DNA from: Alkalibacter mobilis | GTDB taxonomy: Bacteria; Bacillota; Clostridia; Eubacteriales; Alkalibacteraceae | NCBI RefSeq assembly: GCF_015594845.1 | Contig: NZ_JADNRK010000003.1 | Span: 62,001-126,000, forward strand | Length of the DNA: 64,000 bases | Direction: 5' to 3' | Shown: positions 38,677 to 48,415 of the stretch, piece by piece | How positions within the stretch are numbered: position 1 is the stretch's first letter | How the letters are laid out: every line of letters starts with the position of its first letter | Made by a program: the position numbers and the translations under genes | Notes under the pieces: generated by a model | Database searches by the model: none | Seen by the model: the letters and a program-made list of their open reading frames with translations, nothing else | What the model was told of the DNA's origin: nothing

Positions 38677-39348
38677 TTATTTCTTTTCTTCAATCGAAGT
38701 TATAAGCTTTTCAGTTGTCGCTATATGCGTTTCTGCAACGGCTCTTGCTCTTTCCGAGTCTTTGCCTGCAATTGCATCCACAAGCTGATTGTGTTCTTCT
38801 ATCAGTTGCTGGGTGCTTTTAATTTTTGTAAAGTAGGCAACTCTGAACCGTTGGACCTGTTCCCGCAAAGAACTAATCAATTGAATAAGCTTTTTATTTT
38901 TAGATGTTCGGTACATAACGTCATGAAAGTCAGAATCGAAGTTGATAAGTTTTACCACGTCCTGTTCATTGGCGGCGCTTTTAAACTTCTCTACGATGTC
39001 TTTTAGTTCCTCAACATCTTTTTCAGTGGCATTCCTGGCGGCTAGTGAAGCGGCCAAACCTTCAAGTACCGCTCTTATCTCCAAAACTTCCTTGACGTCT
39101 TCGCTGGAAAGCCCTGCAACATACGCTCCCTTTCTCGGGACCATAACCACCAAACCTTCAAGTTCCAGTTTCCGGATCGCTTCTCTGACGGGCGTTCTGC
39201 TCACACCCATTTGGTCAGCCAACTGAACTTCCATCAGTCTCTGTCCCGGCTTGAAGTCGCCGTTGATTATGGCTTCTCTCATGGTAGTAAAAACGATCTC
39301 TCTCAAAGGTTTGTACGTATCCATATCTATTTTTAAAAAATTATCCAT
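38677..39348 (-). CDS. GntR-family transcriptional regulator (FCD subgroup)
   Basis: 223 residues: a winged helix-turn-helix (IINGDFKPGQRLMEVQLAD, GVSRTPVREAIRKLELEGL) and an all-helical FCD effector domain (VLEIRAVLEGLAASLAARN, then a DFHDVMYRTS segment with possible metal ligands). The ligand is unknown. The ATG at 39348 is preferred: an upstream GTG at 39360 would overlap AAGGAG. It lies 24 bases after ispE, a common pair in clostridia, though the reason for that link is not known. Confidence 0.85.
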   Translation of the reverse strand: MDNFLKIDMDTYKPLREIVFTTMREAIINGDFKPGQRLMEVQLADQMGVSRTPVREAIRKLELEGLVVMVPRKGAYVAGLSSEDVKEVLEIRAVLEGLAASLAARNATEKDVEELKDIVEKFKSAANEQDVVKLINFDSDFHDVMYRTSKNKKLIQLISSLREQVQRFRVAYFTKIKSTQQLIEEHNQLVDAIAGKDSERARAVAETHIATTEKLITSIEEKK

Positions 39349-39372
39349 CAGGGGTATCACTCCTTGTCTTTT

Positions 39373-40230
39373 CTATTTTTGGCAGGTCTTCGCCAAATGC
39401 ACTTCTTTATATATCGATCTGAAATGTCTCAAAGCCCTTTCAGCATCGCCTTTATCTCTGTAAAGCCCATATACCGTCGGTCCGCTGCCACTCATCAAGG
39501 AAGCTTTTGCTCCACGATTCAGAATTTCCGATTTGATTTTTGACAGCTCCGGAAATGCCTCGAATGCAGGGGCCTCAAAAACATTGCCAAGATTTTTTTC
39601 GATTCCGTCCAGATCTCCCGTTCTGATCGCAAGGCACATAGCTTCGTTGTTGGGATGATTCTTAATTTCATCAACGATAATATTGGAATACGCCCATCCT
39701 GTCGAGATCGAAAAGTCCGGTTTTACCAAAAGTACGTAGTATTCAGGCAAATTGCCCAGATCAGTCAATACGTCCCCGATGCCTTCGGCCAATTTCGTTC
39801 CACCCAAAATGCAGTAAGGAACATCGGCACCAATAGCTCTTCCCATCCCCAGCATGAGATCCCTGTCCATTTTCAAATCCCATAATTCATCCAAGGCTTT
39901 TAAAACTCCTGCGGCATTGGCAGATCCTCCCGCAAGGCCCGCTTCCAAAGGTATCCGTTTGTCTATACGAATTCGCACCCCCTGCTGGATTTTAAAATGT
40001 CCTCTTACCATATCAGCCGCCTTGTAAGCCAGATTTGATCCATCGCAAGGGATCCTTGGGTCTGAGCACTCCACTGTGATTTCACCGCCTGCTTCATCTA
40101 TATGGATCTTGTCGCACAAGTCAACGGTCTGCATGACCATGGAAAGATCATGATATCCATCTTCTCTTTTTCTTATTATGTCGAGAGTCAGGTTTATTTT
40201 AGCCGGTGTTCTTACACTTATATTTTTCAT
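39373..40230 (-). CDS. ispE: 4-diphosphocytidyl-2-C-methyl-D-erythritol kinase
   Basis: A GHMP kinase of the non-mevalonate (MEP) isoprenoid pathway. The 285 residues begin MKNISVRTPAKINLTLDIIR, the substrate-binding start, and carry the ATP-binding glycine loop PLEAGLAGGSANAAGVL and the C-terminal MSGSGPTVYGLY. Its promoter is at 40280-40308, immediately after addA. Confidence 0.96.
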   Translation of the reverse strand: MKNISVRTPAKINLTLDIIRKREDGYHDLSMVMQTVDLCDKIHIDEAGGEITVECSDPRIPCDGSNLAYKAADMVRGHFKIQQGVRIRIDKRIPLEAGLAGGSANAAGVLKALDELWDLKMDRDLMLGMGRAIGADVPYCILGGTKLAEGIGDVLTDLGNLPEYYVLLVKPDFSISTGWAYSNIIVDEIKNHPNNEAMCLAIRTGDLDGIEKNLGNVFEAPAFEAFPELSKIKSEILNRGAKASLMSGSGPTVYGLYRDKGDAERALRHFRSIYKEVHLAKTCQK

Positions 40231-40279
40231 GATTACCTCATTTGTTTTTGTAATATTGTATACTTAATCCACATATATG

Positions 40280-40308
40280 ATACTACCTTATGTAATATTC
40301 ACTGTCAA
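40280..40308 (-). promoter_or_regulatory. Promoter of ispE-gntR
   Basis: TTGACA at 40308-40303, 17 bases, TAGTAT at 40285-40280. It lies 15 bases after the addA stop, with no terminator between. Confidence 0.78.
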
Positions 40309-40322
40309 CAAATATGTCCTTG

Positions 40323-43300
40323 TTATAGCATTACCGCTTCTCCCGAATGAAGCAAGTATAGATACGCTTCCGCGACTTTGGCATTTGTGGATTTTTCTAT
40401 CGCTCGCCTATAGAATTCGATTTGAGTCCTGTAATTCTCAATTTTTTCATGTTTTGACTCTTCACTGCTGAAATAATCGCTTTTATAATCCACCAGGATC
40501 CATTGACCTTCCTCCTTAAAAAAGCAATCTATCATTCCCTGGATCAAAATCGGTTCACCTTCGAAGTTTTCTTTAGCAAATTCTTTTGGGTCCATTTTCA
40601 AAGTGAATCTTTTCTCCCTGTTGATTTCATCAGAGGCCAATAGCCTCCTTCCCAGCGGGTCTTGAAAGAAATTTCCGATGGCTTGAAGGTTTATCACATG
40701 TGAAATTTCTTTGGTTATCATTCCGTCAACTTCCATTTGCCCCAACTGAAGGTTTAATTCCGATTGGACATCAACTGCGTTTTTCAGTCTTGAAATATCC
40801 AGATTCTGCAAAACATAGTGGTTTGCACTTCCTATCTCGGTCGCACTTTTTTTCTTGATACTCTGCAAGAATACAGGTTTTCTGATCTCTTCCGAAGGAT
40901 CTGCAAGCTCTCCTGTTTGCAAAAATCTTTTTATGGCGGAAACAGATATCTTTGCAGGCAACTTCATCTTTTCCAATTCCTGATAATTCCATTGAAGTCT
41001 CCTTTTTATTTCTTCGGAAATCTTCAAGTCCGCATTCACGATTTTCTCAAAGTGGTCGGCCACCTCCGTCAAGTACTTTTCTTTTATCTGTTGGTAGTTG
41101 TAGATATTGCCTTTGTCGATCAATTGTACCTTATAATCATCATTTTCATAAATCATATTGTCGAATTCAAATCCCTCATTACCGCTCATCAAAGATCCCA
41201 TTATCCAATCAAGGTAATTGGAACTCTTTGAAACGCCGAAAGGAGTGATTTCTCTCTTCCATTTTTCCAGCCTGGCAAGGGCATTTGAAACAGTGCCTAT
41301 CATTATAAGCTTGTTTTGAGCCCTGGTCATGGCCACATATAAAACTCTCATTTCCTCGGAAATTATTTCAAGAAGAGTCTTTTCCTTTACTATGCTTTTG
41401 AACAATGTCTCGCAATATCTTCTTTCATTTATATTTATATAGTCGGGACATATTCCCAGGTCTTTATGGAGGATCAGCGAGGCGCTGGTGTCCCGGGTAT
41501 TGAATTTTTTACCCAAACCTCCAATGAATACGACCGGAAACTCCAAACCCTTGCTCTTATGTATGCTCATAACCCGCACGACGTTATCCATGGGCCCCAG
41601 CACTTTTGCAGTAGACAAATCAGTATCCGTATTTTTAAGTTCTTTGACAAACCTGACAAAATTAAACAATCCTCTTAGGGATGATTCACTGAAATCTTTG
41701 GCTTTGTCAACGAGCATCCTTAAATTGGCCTGACGCTGCACTCCTCCGACGAGCGCCCCCACATAACTGTAATAATCAGTTTCAATCAAAACATTCCATA
41801 AAAACTTGTCTATGGATATCACCGCAGACTGTTTTTTCCAAATCTCAATTTTCTCTGTCATGGCCGCAATGGCCGCTCCGAGCCCGTCTTTGTGATCCTC
41901 CTTGTATGCGTACGCACCATCTCGAAAGCTTAATTCGGGATAAGCCGTTCTTATCTCCACCAAATCTTCGATTTTAAAGCCAAAAAAAGGCGACCTCATT
42001 ACAGACATAAACAAGGCATCCTGCCTGGTATTGTCAATAATCGAAAGGAGATCCATGACCATGCTTATTTCCAGAGTGTCAAAATACCCCGCCCCCGACT
42101 GTGCATACACCGGTATACCAGCTTCCGACAACACTTCCTGGTAAACTTTCGCCTCGGCTTTTGCAGCCCTGAGCAGAATGACCATATCTTTAAACTCGAT
42201 TTTTCTGTATTTTTTATTCTTTGCATCATACACATCAGTTCCCAGCGTTTCTTTTATCTTCTGAGCCACCAATCGAGCTTCATACTCGAGATTAGTCAAA
42301 TCTTCAATTTCAATATCACTTTCTTCTTCCGGATCACTCTCACTTTCCCTGTGTTCTTCAACGGAACTTCCTAATAGAAATATTTCTGTTTTATCATCGA
42401 TTCTGTCTGGAATTGCGGATCCTTTATATAATTTTTCATTTTCGTCGTAATCAATTTCCCCTGCATATGAACTCATCACTTTTTCAAAAACACTGTTGAT
42501 CGTATTTATTACCCTGTCCGAACTTCTAAAATTTGTGTTTAAATGTATGACTTCACAGGAACTTTGATCAGAGTTTAAATACTCTTTGCTTCTTTTGATA
42601 AATATCGTCGGATCCGACAGTCTGAATCTGTATATGCTTTGTTTCACGTCCCCCACCAGAAAAAGATTGTCGGATCTCATTATCTTTTCCGCCAAGTCAT
42701 TTTGGATTTGATTGCTGTCCTGAAATTCGTCTATAAAAATGTACGAATATTCTTTTTTCATTTCCTTTGCCACATTTGCATCATCCAATATTGCAAGCGC
42801 GAAATGCTCAAGATCATTAAAATCCATAAGTCCTTTATCCAACTTCAAACTTGAATATTCATTGCTGAATTTCTCTGCAAGACCATTCAGATACCTTATT
42901 GTTGGTTCCATTTCGTTTATGTTCTCAATCATTGTTTCGGGCTTTTCATACCCGACCATGGTTTGAAGCGACTTGACTATTTCTTTTGATTCATTTCTCC
43001 TTTGAACGATCTCGCTCTTCAAGTTTTCTTTTTCAGTCTTGATAGTCAGGCGCGCAAAAACAGCCGTATCCAATAAAAATCTGAACTTTTCAAATCCTTT
43101 GTCTAGAGATTTTGTCAAAGCCACAATCTGGTTTATTTCATCTTCTATTATTTGTTCTGCTTTTGAACCGTTCTCCAATCCCAAAATCATGGTTCGAGCC
43201 TTTTTCAACAAGCCCATGGCGTGATCTAACCTTATCGTGGCGATCTCTTTGAATGTCTCGTAAATTTCACTGTTGTTGAAATCCATTAGATCCATGGAAA

Positions 43301-43892
43301 ACCTGCCCAAATTCTCTTCGCTCCAGATTTGAGGTTTTGGTCTGTTTATGGTGAAGTTGTAATAGGCTTCAATGACCTCGCGCAGCTTTTGATCTCTTCT
43401 GCCTTCACCAAAACTTTCCAGGGTATTGATGAAATCCACATCTCCCGATTCATATTCACTATCAAGGATATTGTCCATGGCCCTCTGTTTCAAAATTGAC
43501 AGCACAGTTTCGTTGCCGATTTTGAGACTTGAATCTATCCCTATGACGTGGGAGTATCGTCTTACCACATTTGAACAAAATGAATGTATCGTACTTATTG
43601 AGGCAAATGGCAGCGCACTTATCTGCCTGCTGATATACGCTCTCTCCGCTCCTTCTGCATTTGAAAGTTTATCTGACAATGTACTGCTGATCCTGTGTTT
43701 CATTTCTTCGGCAGCAGCCTTCGTAAATGTCACCACAAGCAAACGCTCCACTTCGACTCTGTCATCGATTATCAACCTTATTATTCTTTCTACCAGTACG
43801 GCCGTCTTTCCCGAGCCCGCTGCTGCGGAAACCAAAAGGTTTTTGTTTCTGATTTCAATTGCAGATTCTTGCGCACCTGTCCATCTAGTCAT
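40323..43892 (-). CDS. addA: ATP-dependent helicase/nuclease subunit A
   Basis: The UvrD-like helicase and nuclease subunit of AddAB, which resects double-strand breaks and processes Chi. The 1189 residues hold the P-loop AAAGSGKTAVLVERI, the Walker B FIDEFQDSNQIQ, helicase motifs such as VMSIHKSKGLEFPVVF, and the C-terminal RecB-type nuclease site ILVDYKSDYF. The ATG at 43892 overlaps the addB stop by eight bases; a GTG at 43904 is less likely. Last gene of the moxR-addA string. Confidence 0.95.
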   Translation of the reverse strand: MTRWTGAQESAIEIRNKNLLVSAAAGSGKTAVLVERIIRLIIDDRVEVERLLVVTFTKAAAEEMKHRISSTLSDKLSNAEGAERAYISRQISALPFASISTIHSFCSNVVRRYSHVIGIDSSLKIGNETVLSILKQRAMDNILDSEYESGDVDFINTLESFGEGRRDQKLREVIEAYYNFTINRPKPQIWSEENLGRFSMDLMDFNNSEIYETFKEIATIRLDHAMGLLKKARTMILGLENGSKAEQIIEDEINQIVALTKSLDKGFEKFRFLLDTAVFARLTIKTEKENLKSEIVQRRNESKEIVKSLQTMVGYEKPETMIENINEMEPTIRYLNGLAEKFSNEYSSLKLDKGLMDFNDLEHFALAILDDANVAKEMKKEYSYIFIDEFQDSNQIQNDLAEKIMRSDNLFLVGDVKQSIYRFRLSDPTIFIKRSKEYLNSDQSSCEVIHLNTNFRSSDRVINTINSVFEKVMSSYAGEIDYDENEKLYKGSAIPDRIDDKTEIFLLGSSVEEHRESESDPEEESDIEIEDLTNLEYEARLVAQKIKETLGTDVYDAKNKKYRKIEFKDMVILLRAAKAEAKVYQEVLSEAGIPVYAQSGAGYFDTLEISMVMDLLSIIDNTRQDALFMSVMRSPFFGFKIEDLVEIRTAYPELSFRDGAYAYKEDHKDGLGAAIAAMTEKIEIWKKQSAVISIDKFLWNVLIETDYYSYVGALVGGVQRQANLRMLVDKAKDFSESSLRGLFNFVRFVKELKNTDTDLSTAKVLGPMDNVVRVMSIHKSKGLEFPVVFIGGLGKKFNTRDTSASLILHKDLGICPDYININERRYCETLFKSIVKEKTLLEIISEEMRVLYVAMTRAQNKLIMIGTVSNALARLEKWKREITPFGVSKSSNYLDWIMGSLMSGNEGFEFDNMIYENDDYKVQLIDKGNIYNYQQIKEKYLTEVADHFEKIVNADLKISEEIKRRLQWNYQELEKMKLPAKISVSAIKRFLQTGELADPSEEIRKPVFLQSIKKKSATEIGSANHYVLQNLDISRLKNAVDVQSELNLQLGQMEVDGMITKEISHVINLQAIGNFFQDPLGRRLLASDEINREKRFTLKMDPKEFAKENFEGEPILIQGMIDCFFKEEGQWILVDYKSDYFSSEESKHEKIENYRTQIEFYRRAIEKSTNAKVAEAYLYLLHSGEAVML

Positions 43893-46800
43893 TGTTTCCA
43901 CCACCTAAGATCATTTCAACAACTTCAGAATCCTTCAAAGCTTTTTTATACCTGAAATTGTTTCCACCGAATTTTTTATCAAACTGACAGATCGTTTTAT
44001 ATTCACAATACAGACAGGCTTCCCTGCTTCCATTTTTTACTGGTTCAATTGCAATATTTCCATTGACTATTTCTTTTCCCATGATTTCAGCAGACTTCAA
44101 AGCATGCTCCACAAGCCCTTTGAACACATCTTCCTCGATCAGCCCCTTGTTGGATTTTGCGAAATCTCCATCCTTCTTGATTTTGCAATTAATAACATCT
44201 TCGTCTTCAAGGTTCTTGTCCATGGCTCGTGCAACGTGGATTTCTTTTAGCAGCAGACCTTTTAATCTTAATACTTTTCTGATTTTTTTATTTATGTCCT
44301 CCATATCTTCTTTTGAAGCTCGAATCATCGGATCATCCAATTTGAAGTAAAAAGCTCCTGCCGGCAAGTATCCCCTATCTATCTCAAGGCAAACACCAAG
44401 ATAAATCAATAGTTGCAGTGACAAGCCATAATATACGTCTTTTAAATCGAAAGACTTTTCTCCGGTCTTGTAGTCTATGATCTTGACGTATGTTTTGTCC
44501 CCGTCCCTATAGACATCCACCCTGTCGATCCTTCCTTCTAAAACCATTTGCATATTTCTGTCATAGCTGAAATTGACTTCTTTCAGAGATTGGTTTTCTC
44601 CAAATGAAGCTTCCGTCTTTAATATTTCAAACTCTCCTTTTGACAAATGATATGTCAGTGTTTCAATTGCCCTGTCCATGAGTCTTGCAAGATAATCTCC
44701 AAGATACTTGTACCTTCCGGAACTTAAAAACACACCTTCCTTGTAGCTTTCTGTTTTTTCGGCAAGGATCTGCCTGCATAAATTGCGTCTTAGATCTTCC
44801 TCAACGTCCACCCAACGAATATCGAGTTCTTCAAGCTTCTCCGAGTACTGCTGTATGGCATCATGAAGAAGCTGCCCCATATCAGGTATGGACACCTCGT
44901 AGATCTTTCTCTCCCTGGGTTTAAGTCCATATCTGACAAAATATTTAAAAGGACACTGGGCATACGTTTCAAGACCTGTCACACTATTTTTCAATTTTTT
45001 ACCGTAAATGTTTTTGATTTGTTTTTCAGTTAGGTCAGGAACCCTGTTTTCCCACGTCATCGCGTCGGTTATCTTGGAAGTTATAGCCGTCCACGCCGGA
45101 TTTTCAGCATACCATTTGTACACTTGATCCCAATATGCATTTGAAGGATCTTCATTTGAGTCGACAGCTTTCCTGTAATAAGCCACCATATGCCTGAAAC
45201 TGCCTTCTTGATTGGAAATCAAGTCAAGATCTTCTTCAAAATCTGCTTCTATGACTGCCTCCGGGAAAATTTCCTCGATCCTCTCTGCAAAACTGGACGG
45301 TCTAAGAGAATTCCCTTCAAAATCAGCCAAGGGATAACTAAAATAAATCTTGTTTTCGACTTGCCCAAGCAACAGATTGAAAAGATAGCGCTCCTGTACT
45401 GACTGATATCTTCGGTCATCGCGCATGTTGACTTTTCCTTTTTCTTCCATCTCCTTCATCTCAAGAGAAGTAAACAATCCTCCTTCGGATATCTCTCCAG
45501 GAAGTACACCTTCGTTCAAGCCCACAATAAAAAGGACTTTAATACTGTTTTGTCTTGATCTTTTTACATCACCTACAACTATCTCATCACTATATGAGGG
45601 CAAAATCCCCAGTTCTGCGGATTCCAAACCTGACGAAATCACATCGGTATATTCTTTTATTCCGGTTTTCTCGTTTCCGAAAATTTCTACGATTTCGTCC
45701 ATCAAATCGATTATCTTGTTGAAAATCTGCTTGTTCTCAGCGCTATGCTCCAAATCTCCGCTTTCTACCAGGTCACTGGACAAAGCATTTGTTTTTTCCA
45801 TGCATTTGTTTTCTTCCATGTATTCGAAAAGAGCAGTGGTAATGTGGGCATATGTTGGATTTTTTTTGATTTTTTCCCTAAATGTCTCAAGAGGGGTTAT
45901 AACCTCTTTTCTCATTTGATTCAATTCTTCCAAGTCATAGCTCATTTTGGAATCATTCTTATAGAAGTCTTCCAACCACTGTTTTCCCTTGATTCCGAAT
46001 CTAAGACAGTAATTCTCCAAAATTTCATATCTGTCCCATGTCAACTTGGTAAAACCCGACTTTATCATGGAGAAGACATCATCGTATCTGAAATTGTTTG
46101 CCAGGGATTTTAAACTGCTTGCAATAAACAATGAAAGGGGTTTGTCCGAAACAGATCTCTTTACATCCAAAAAACAGGACATTCCGTATTCCTCAAAGGT
46201 CCTTTTTATTAGAAATCCATATCCTGTCAAGTCATTGGATATTACCCCGATGTCTTTGTACTTGTAGCCTTGATCTCTTGTCAATCTGGTAATTTCCGTA
46301 CAGACGTTGTCTATCTCCCTGTATACATTTTGGGACTGGGTCAGTTTAATATTTTCAGGTTTTTCACTATATTTTGCAAAAGGATATGAAAAAAATTCGT
46401 TTTTGAGATGGTTTATATCTGTTAGCTTTGTATTTTCCGACTCAAATGCCCCGATTTTGATTTCAACTTGTGCATTTTTGAACTTTTCCAGGGTATTTTT
46501 ATTTATTTCGTAAATTTCTCTGGTAGGATCCGACTCATCTCCGTAAAGATCGAGAATTACCGAAACTTTTTTTGCATTCATAGCCAATGTAATTATCAGT
46601 TCATTGATCTGTCCGGTGAAGGTATGGAATCCGTTGATCCAAATCTTTGACTTTTTTATGTATTCACTACCTTTTGCCTTTTCAATTGCCTTGTTTATCT
46701 TTCCTTCCGTATCTATAAAACCGTTGCCCAAATACTTTTCATAAGCATTCATGATCATGTGCATATCGTGGAGCTTTCTATCCAGTATCCCTGTGGGATC

Positions 46801-47232
46801 ACTATTTTCATCGATGCCTGGGACCGATTCGATTTCGATCATGTTTTCTTTGAATGTCCTGATCATGTTTTCCACATCATCCACAAAACCATTCTTGTTG
46901 GTCATGGCCCCAAAAATCTTAAGATCGTCCTTTAGATTTCGCAAGATTTTTTTGATGATCATTTTTTTGCCAGTCGAGGTAACGACCGCCTTTTCAGGCT
47001 CGAAGGATTCATCGCTCAAGTTTTCCACCAACCTTGAAAAACTTATGACTTCCAGCCTAAAAACACCTTGGAGCTCAAGAGTTTCCATCAACTCTTTTTC
47101 CGCTTCCAAGGTATACTGATCAGGCACGATCAACATCAGGTTCTCTTCTCCATTATTCAGAGATTCCCTGATCTGTTTATACATTTCCTTGATTTTCCCA
47201 CTTCCGTTTTTGCCTATTAAAATTTCAAGCAT
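43885..47232 (-). CDS. addB: ATP-dependent helicase/nuclease subunit B
   Basis: The second AddAB subunit: inactive helicase core, nuclease, and iron-sulfur cluster. The 1115 residues start MLEILIGKNGSGKIKEMY. That N-terminal P-loop reads GKNGSGKI, so the Thr/Ser that follows GK in B. subtilis AddB is isoleucine. The nuclease site is KIIDYKTGEKSFD. Four cysteines (one in YAQCPFKYF, three in ACLYCEYKTICQF) match the 4Fe-4S clamp of AddB. The ATG at 47232 is nine bases after GGAG; the TTG at 47247 is unlikely. Confidence 0.94.
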   Translation of the reverse strand: MLEILIGKNGSGKIKEMYKQIRESLNNGEENLMLIVPDQYTLEAEKELMETLELQGVFRLEVISFSRLVENLSDESFEPEKAVVTSTGKKMIIKKILRNLKDDLKIFGAMTNKNGFVDDVENMIRTFKENMIEIESVPGIDENSDPTGILDRKLHDMHMIMNAYEKYLGNGFIDTEGKINKAIEKAKGSEYIKKSKIWINGFHTFTGQINELIITLAMNAKKVSVILDLYGDESDPTREIYEINKNTLEKFKNAQVEIKIGAFESENTKLTDINHLKNEFFSYPFAKYSEKPENIKLTQSQNVYREIDNVCTEITRLTRDQGYKYKDIGVISNDLTGYGFLIKRTFEEYGMSCFLDVKRSVSDKPLSLFIASSLKSLANNFRYDDVFSMIKSGFTKLTWDRYEILENYCLRFGIKGKQWLEDFYKNDSKMSYDLEELNQMRKEVITPLETFREKIKKNPTYAHITTALFEYMEENKCMEKTNALSSDLVESGDLEHSAENKQIFNKIIDLMDEIVEIFGNEKTGIKEYTDVISSGLESAELGILPSYSDEIVVGDVKRSRQNSIKVLFIVGLNEGVLPGEISEGGLFTSLEMKEMEEKGKVNMRDDRRYQSVQERYLFNLLLGQVENKIYFSYPLADFEGNSLRPSSFAERIEEIFPEAVIEADFEEDLDLISNQEGSFRHMVAYYRKAVDSNEDPSNAYWDQVYKWYAENPAWTAITSKITDAMTWENRVPDLTEKQIKNIYGKKLKNSVTGLETYAQCPFKYFVRYGLKPRERKIYEVSIPDMGQLLHDAIQQYSEKLEELDIRWVDVEEDLRRNLCRQILAEKTESYKEGVFLSSGRYKYLGDYLARLMDRAIETLTYHLSKGEFEILKTEASFGENQSLKEVNFSYDRNMQMVLEGRIDRVDVYRDGDKTYVKIIDYKTGEKSFDLKDVYYGLSLQLLIYLGVCLEIDRGYLPAGAFYFKLDDPMIRASKEDMEDINKKIRKVLRLKGLLLKEIHVARAMDKNLEDEDVINCKIKKDGDFAKSNKGLIEEDVFKGLVEHALKSAEIMGKEIVNGNIAIEPVKNGSREACLYCEYKTICQFDKKFGGNNFRYKKALKDSEVVEMILGGGNND

Positions 47233-47261
47233 CCAAATCAACTCCAAACGTCATAATCAGG

Positions 47262-48413
47262 TCAGTAAAGGATCTTGCCGAGAAAAGTCTCCCCTATCTC
47301 CAAGGCTCCTACCGGACATAATTCCTGACAGCAGAAACATCTTATGCATGTTTTTCTGTCAAACACCGGGACCAGCTTCCCGCCTTTGTCGGTCATTGTT
47401 ATGACCTTTGGTTTTTCAGGACAAACCTGGGCACATCTCTCACAGCTTATACATTTTTCATGTATCAACTTGGGATAAGGTGCTATAAGGCTCTTGATAA
47501 ATGCCATGCCCCTTGAATCACCAAATATCTCATTTGTCGATCTGATTTTCTTGAAATCAGACACTTTCAAGTCGTCAACGGACATGCCCGCCACTTCTAT
47601 ATCTTCAGGCAAAACTTTTCCCCAATCGGTTTCAAAGGCAATTTTATACTGGGGTATCTCCCTGGGGTCGTCATAGCCTATCAATCTTAACGCAATTGAA
47701 TCTACAGCCGTTATTGATTCCCCCATGATGACGGCATTCATTTTTTTTGCCGTTCCACTTTTAGGGCCGTTTCCCTCCATGGCAACTATCCCGTCCATTA
47801 TTGCAAATTTTGTTTCAACTACCTTGTTCAAGTCTAAAAGCATTCTGGCAAAGTTGTTGCTGTTGTTCATTCTGGTATGCCACAGTGCCTTTTGGGTTCC
47901 CGGTACGCAACCGAATTGATTTTTAACCGCTCCGGTAAAATACATCATCCCATGGGTTTTCAGTTTGGGAAGAGAGATCAAAACATCACTTTCAACCGCC
48001 ACCTTGGCTACTTCCCAATTCTTTACAAGCAGCGAATCCTTTAATGTCATGTTTACTTTATCCGTAAAATCGTCAAATTTCACTCCATACTTGTTTGCAA
48101 CATCTAAAAGACCCGCCTTTTGAGCCGCTCTTTCAGCCGAACCAAATCCCGGAGAGTCTCCAAAGACGATTTTGTCGGAATAGTCTTTCAATACCCTGAT
48201 GACACCTTCAAAAAAAAGATAATTTGTTACTACTGGAGAGTACTTGTCCTCTACAGACAACAAGTTGGGTTTGAGCAAAACTTTTGAATCCGGCGATATC
48301 AATCTCCTGATATACGATTCCCCTCCCAGTAGTTCAAATCCTTCTCTGATTTTTTTCTCAATTGCAATCGGATCATATTCTTCACATTTCAGCAGAGCTA
48401 CTCTGTCTTTCAT
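47262..48413 (-). CDS. DUF362 protein with C-terminal two-cluster ferredoxin domain
   Basis: 383 residues. Residues 1-300 are a DUF362 domain (VLLKPNLLSVED, FGDSPGFGSAERAAQKAGL, LISLPKLKTHGMMYFTGAVKN). Residues about 318-370 are a 2[4Fe-4S] ferredoxin domain with CISCERCAQVCP and CIRCFCCQELCP. The DUF362 family has no settled biochemical function that I can name; the ferredoxin part implies electron transfer. It lies between nfo (two bases) and addB (29 bases), which is unusual company. Confidence 0.85.
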   Translation of the reverse strand: MKDRVALLKCEEYDPIAIEKKIREGFELLGGESYIRRLISPDSKVLLKPNLLSVEDKYSPVVTNYLFFEGVIRVLKDYSDKIVFGDSPGFGSAERAAQKAGLLDVANKYGVKFDDFTDKVNMTLKDSLLVKNWEVAKVAVESDVLISLPKLKTHGMMYFTGAVKNQFGCVPGTQKALWHTRMNNSNNFARMLLDLNKVVETKFAIMDGIVAMEGNGPKSGTAKKMNAVIMGESITAVDSIALRLIGYDDPREIPQYKIAFETDWGKVLPEDIEVAGMSVDDLKVSDFKKIRSTNEIFGDSRGMAFIKSLIAPYPKLIHEKCISCERCAQVCPEKPKVITMTDKGGKLVPVFDRKTCIRCFCCQELCPVGALEIGETFLGKILY

Positions 48414-48415
48414 TA

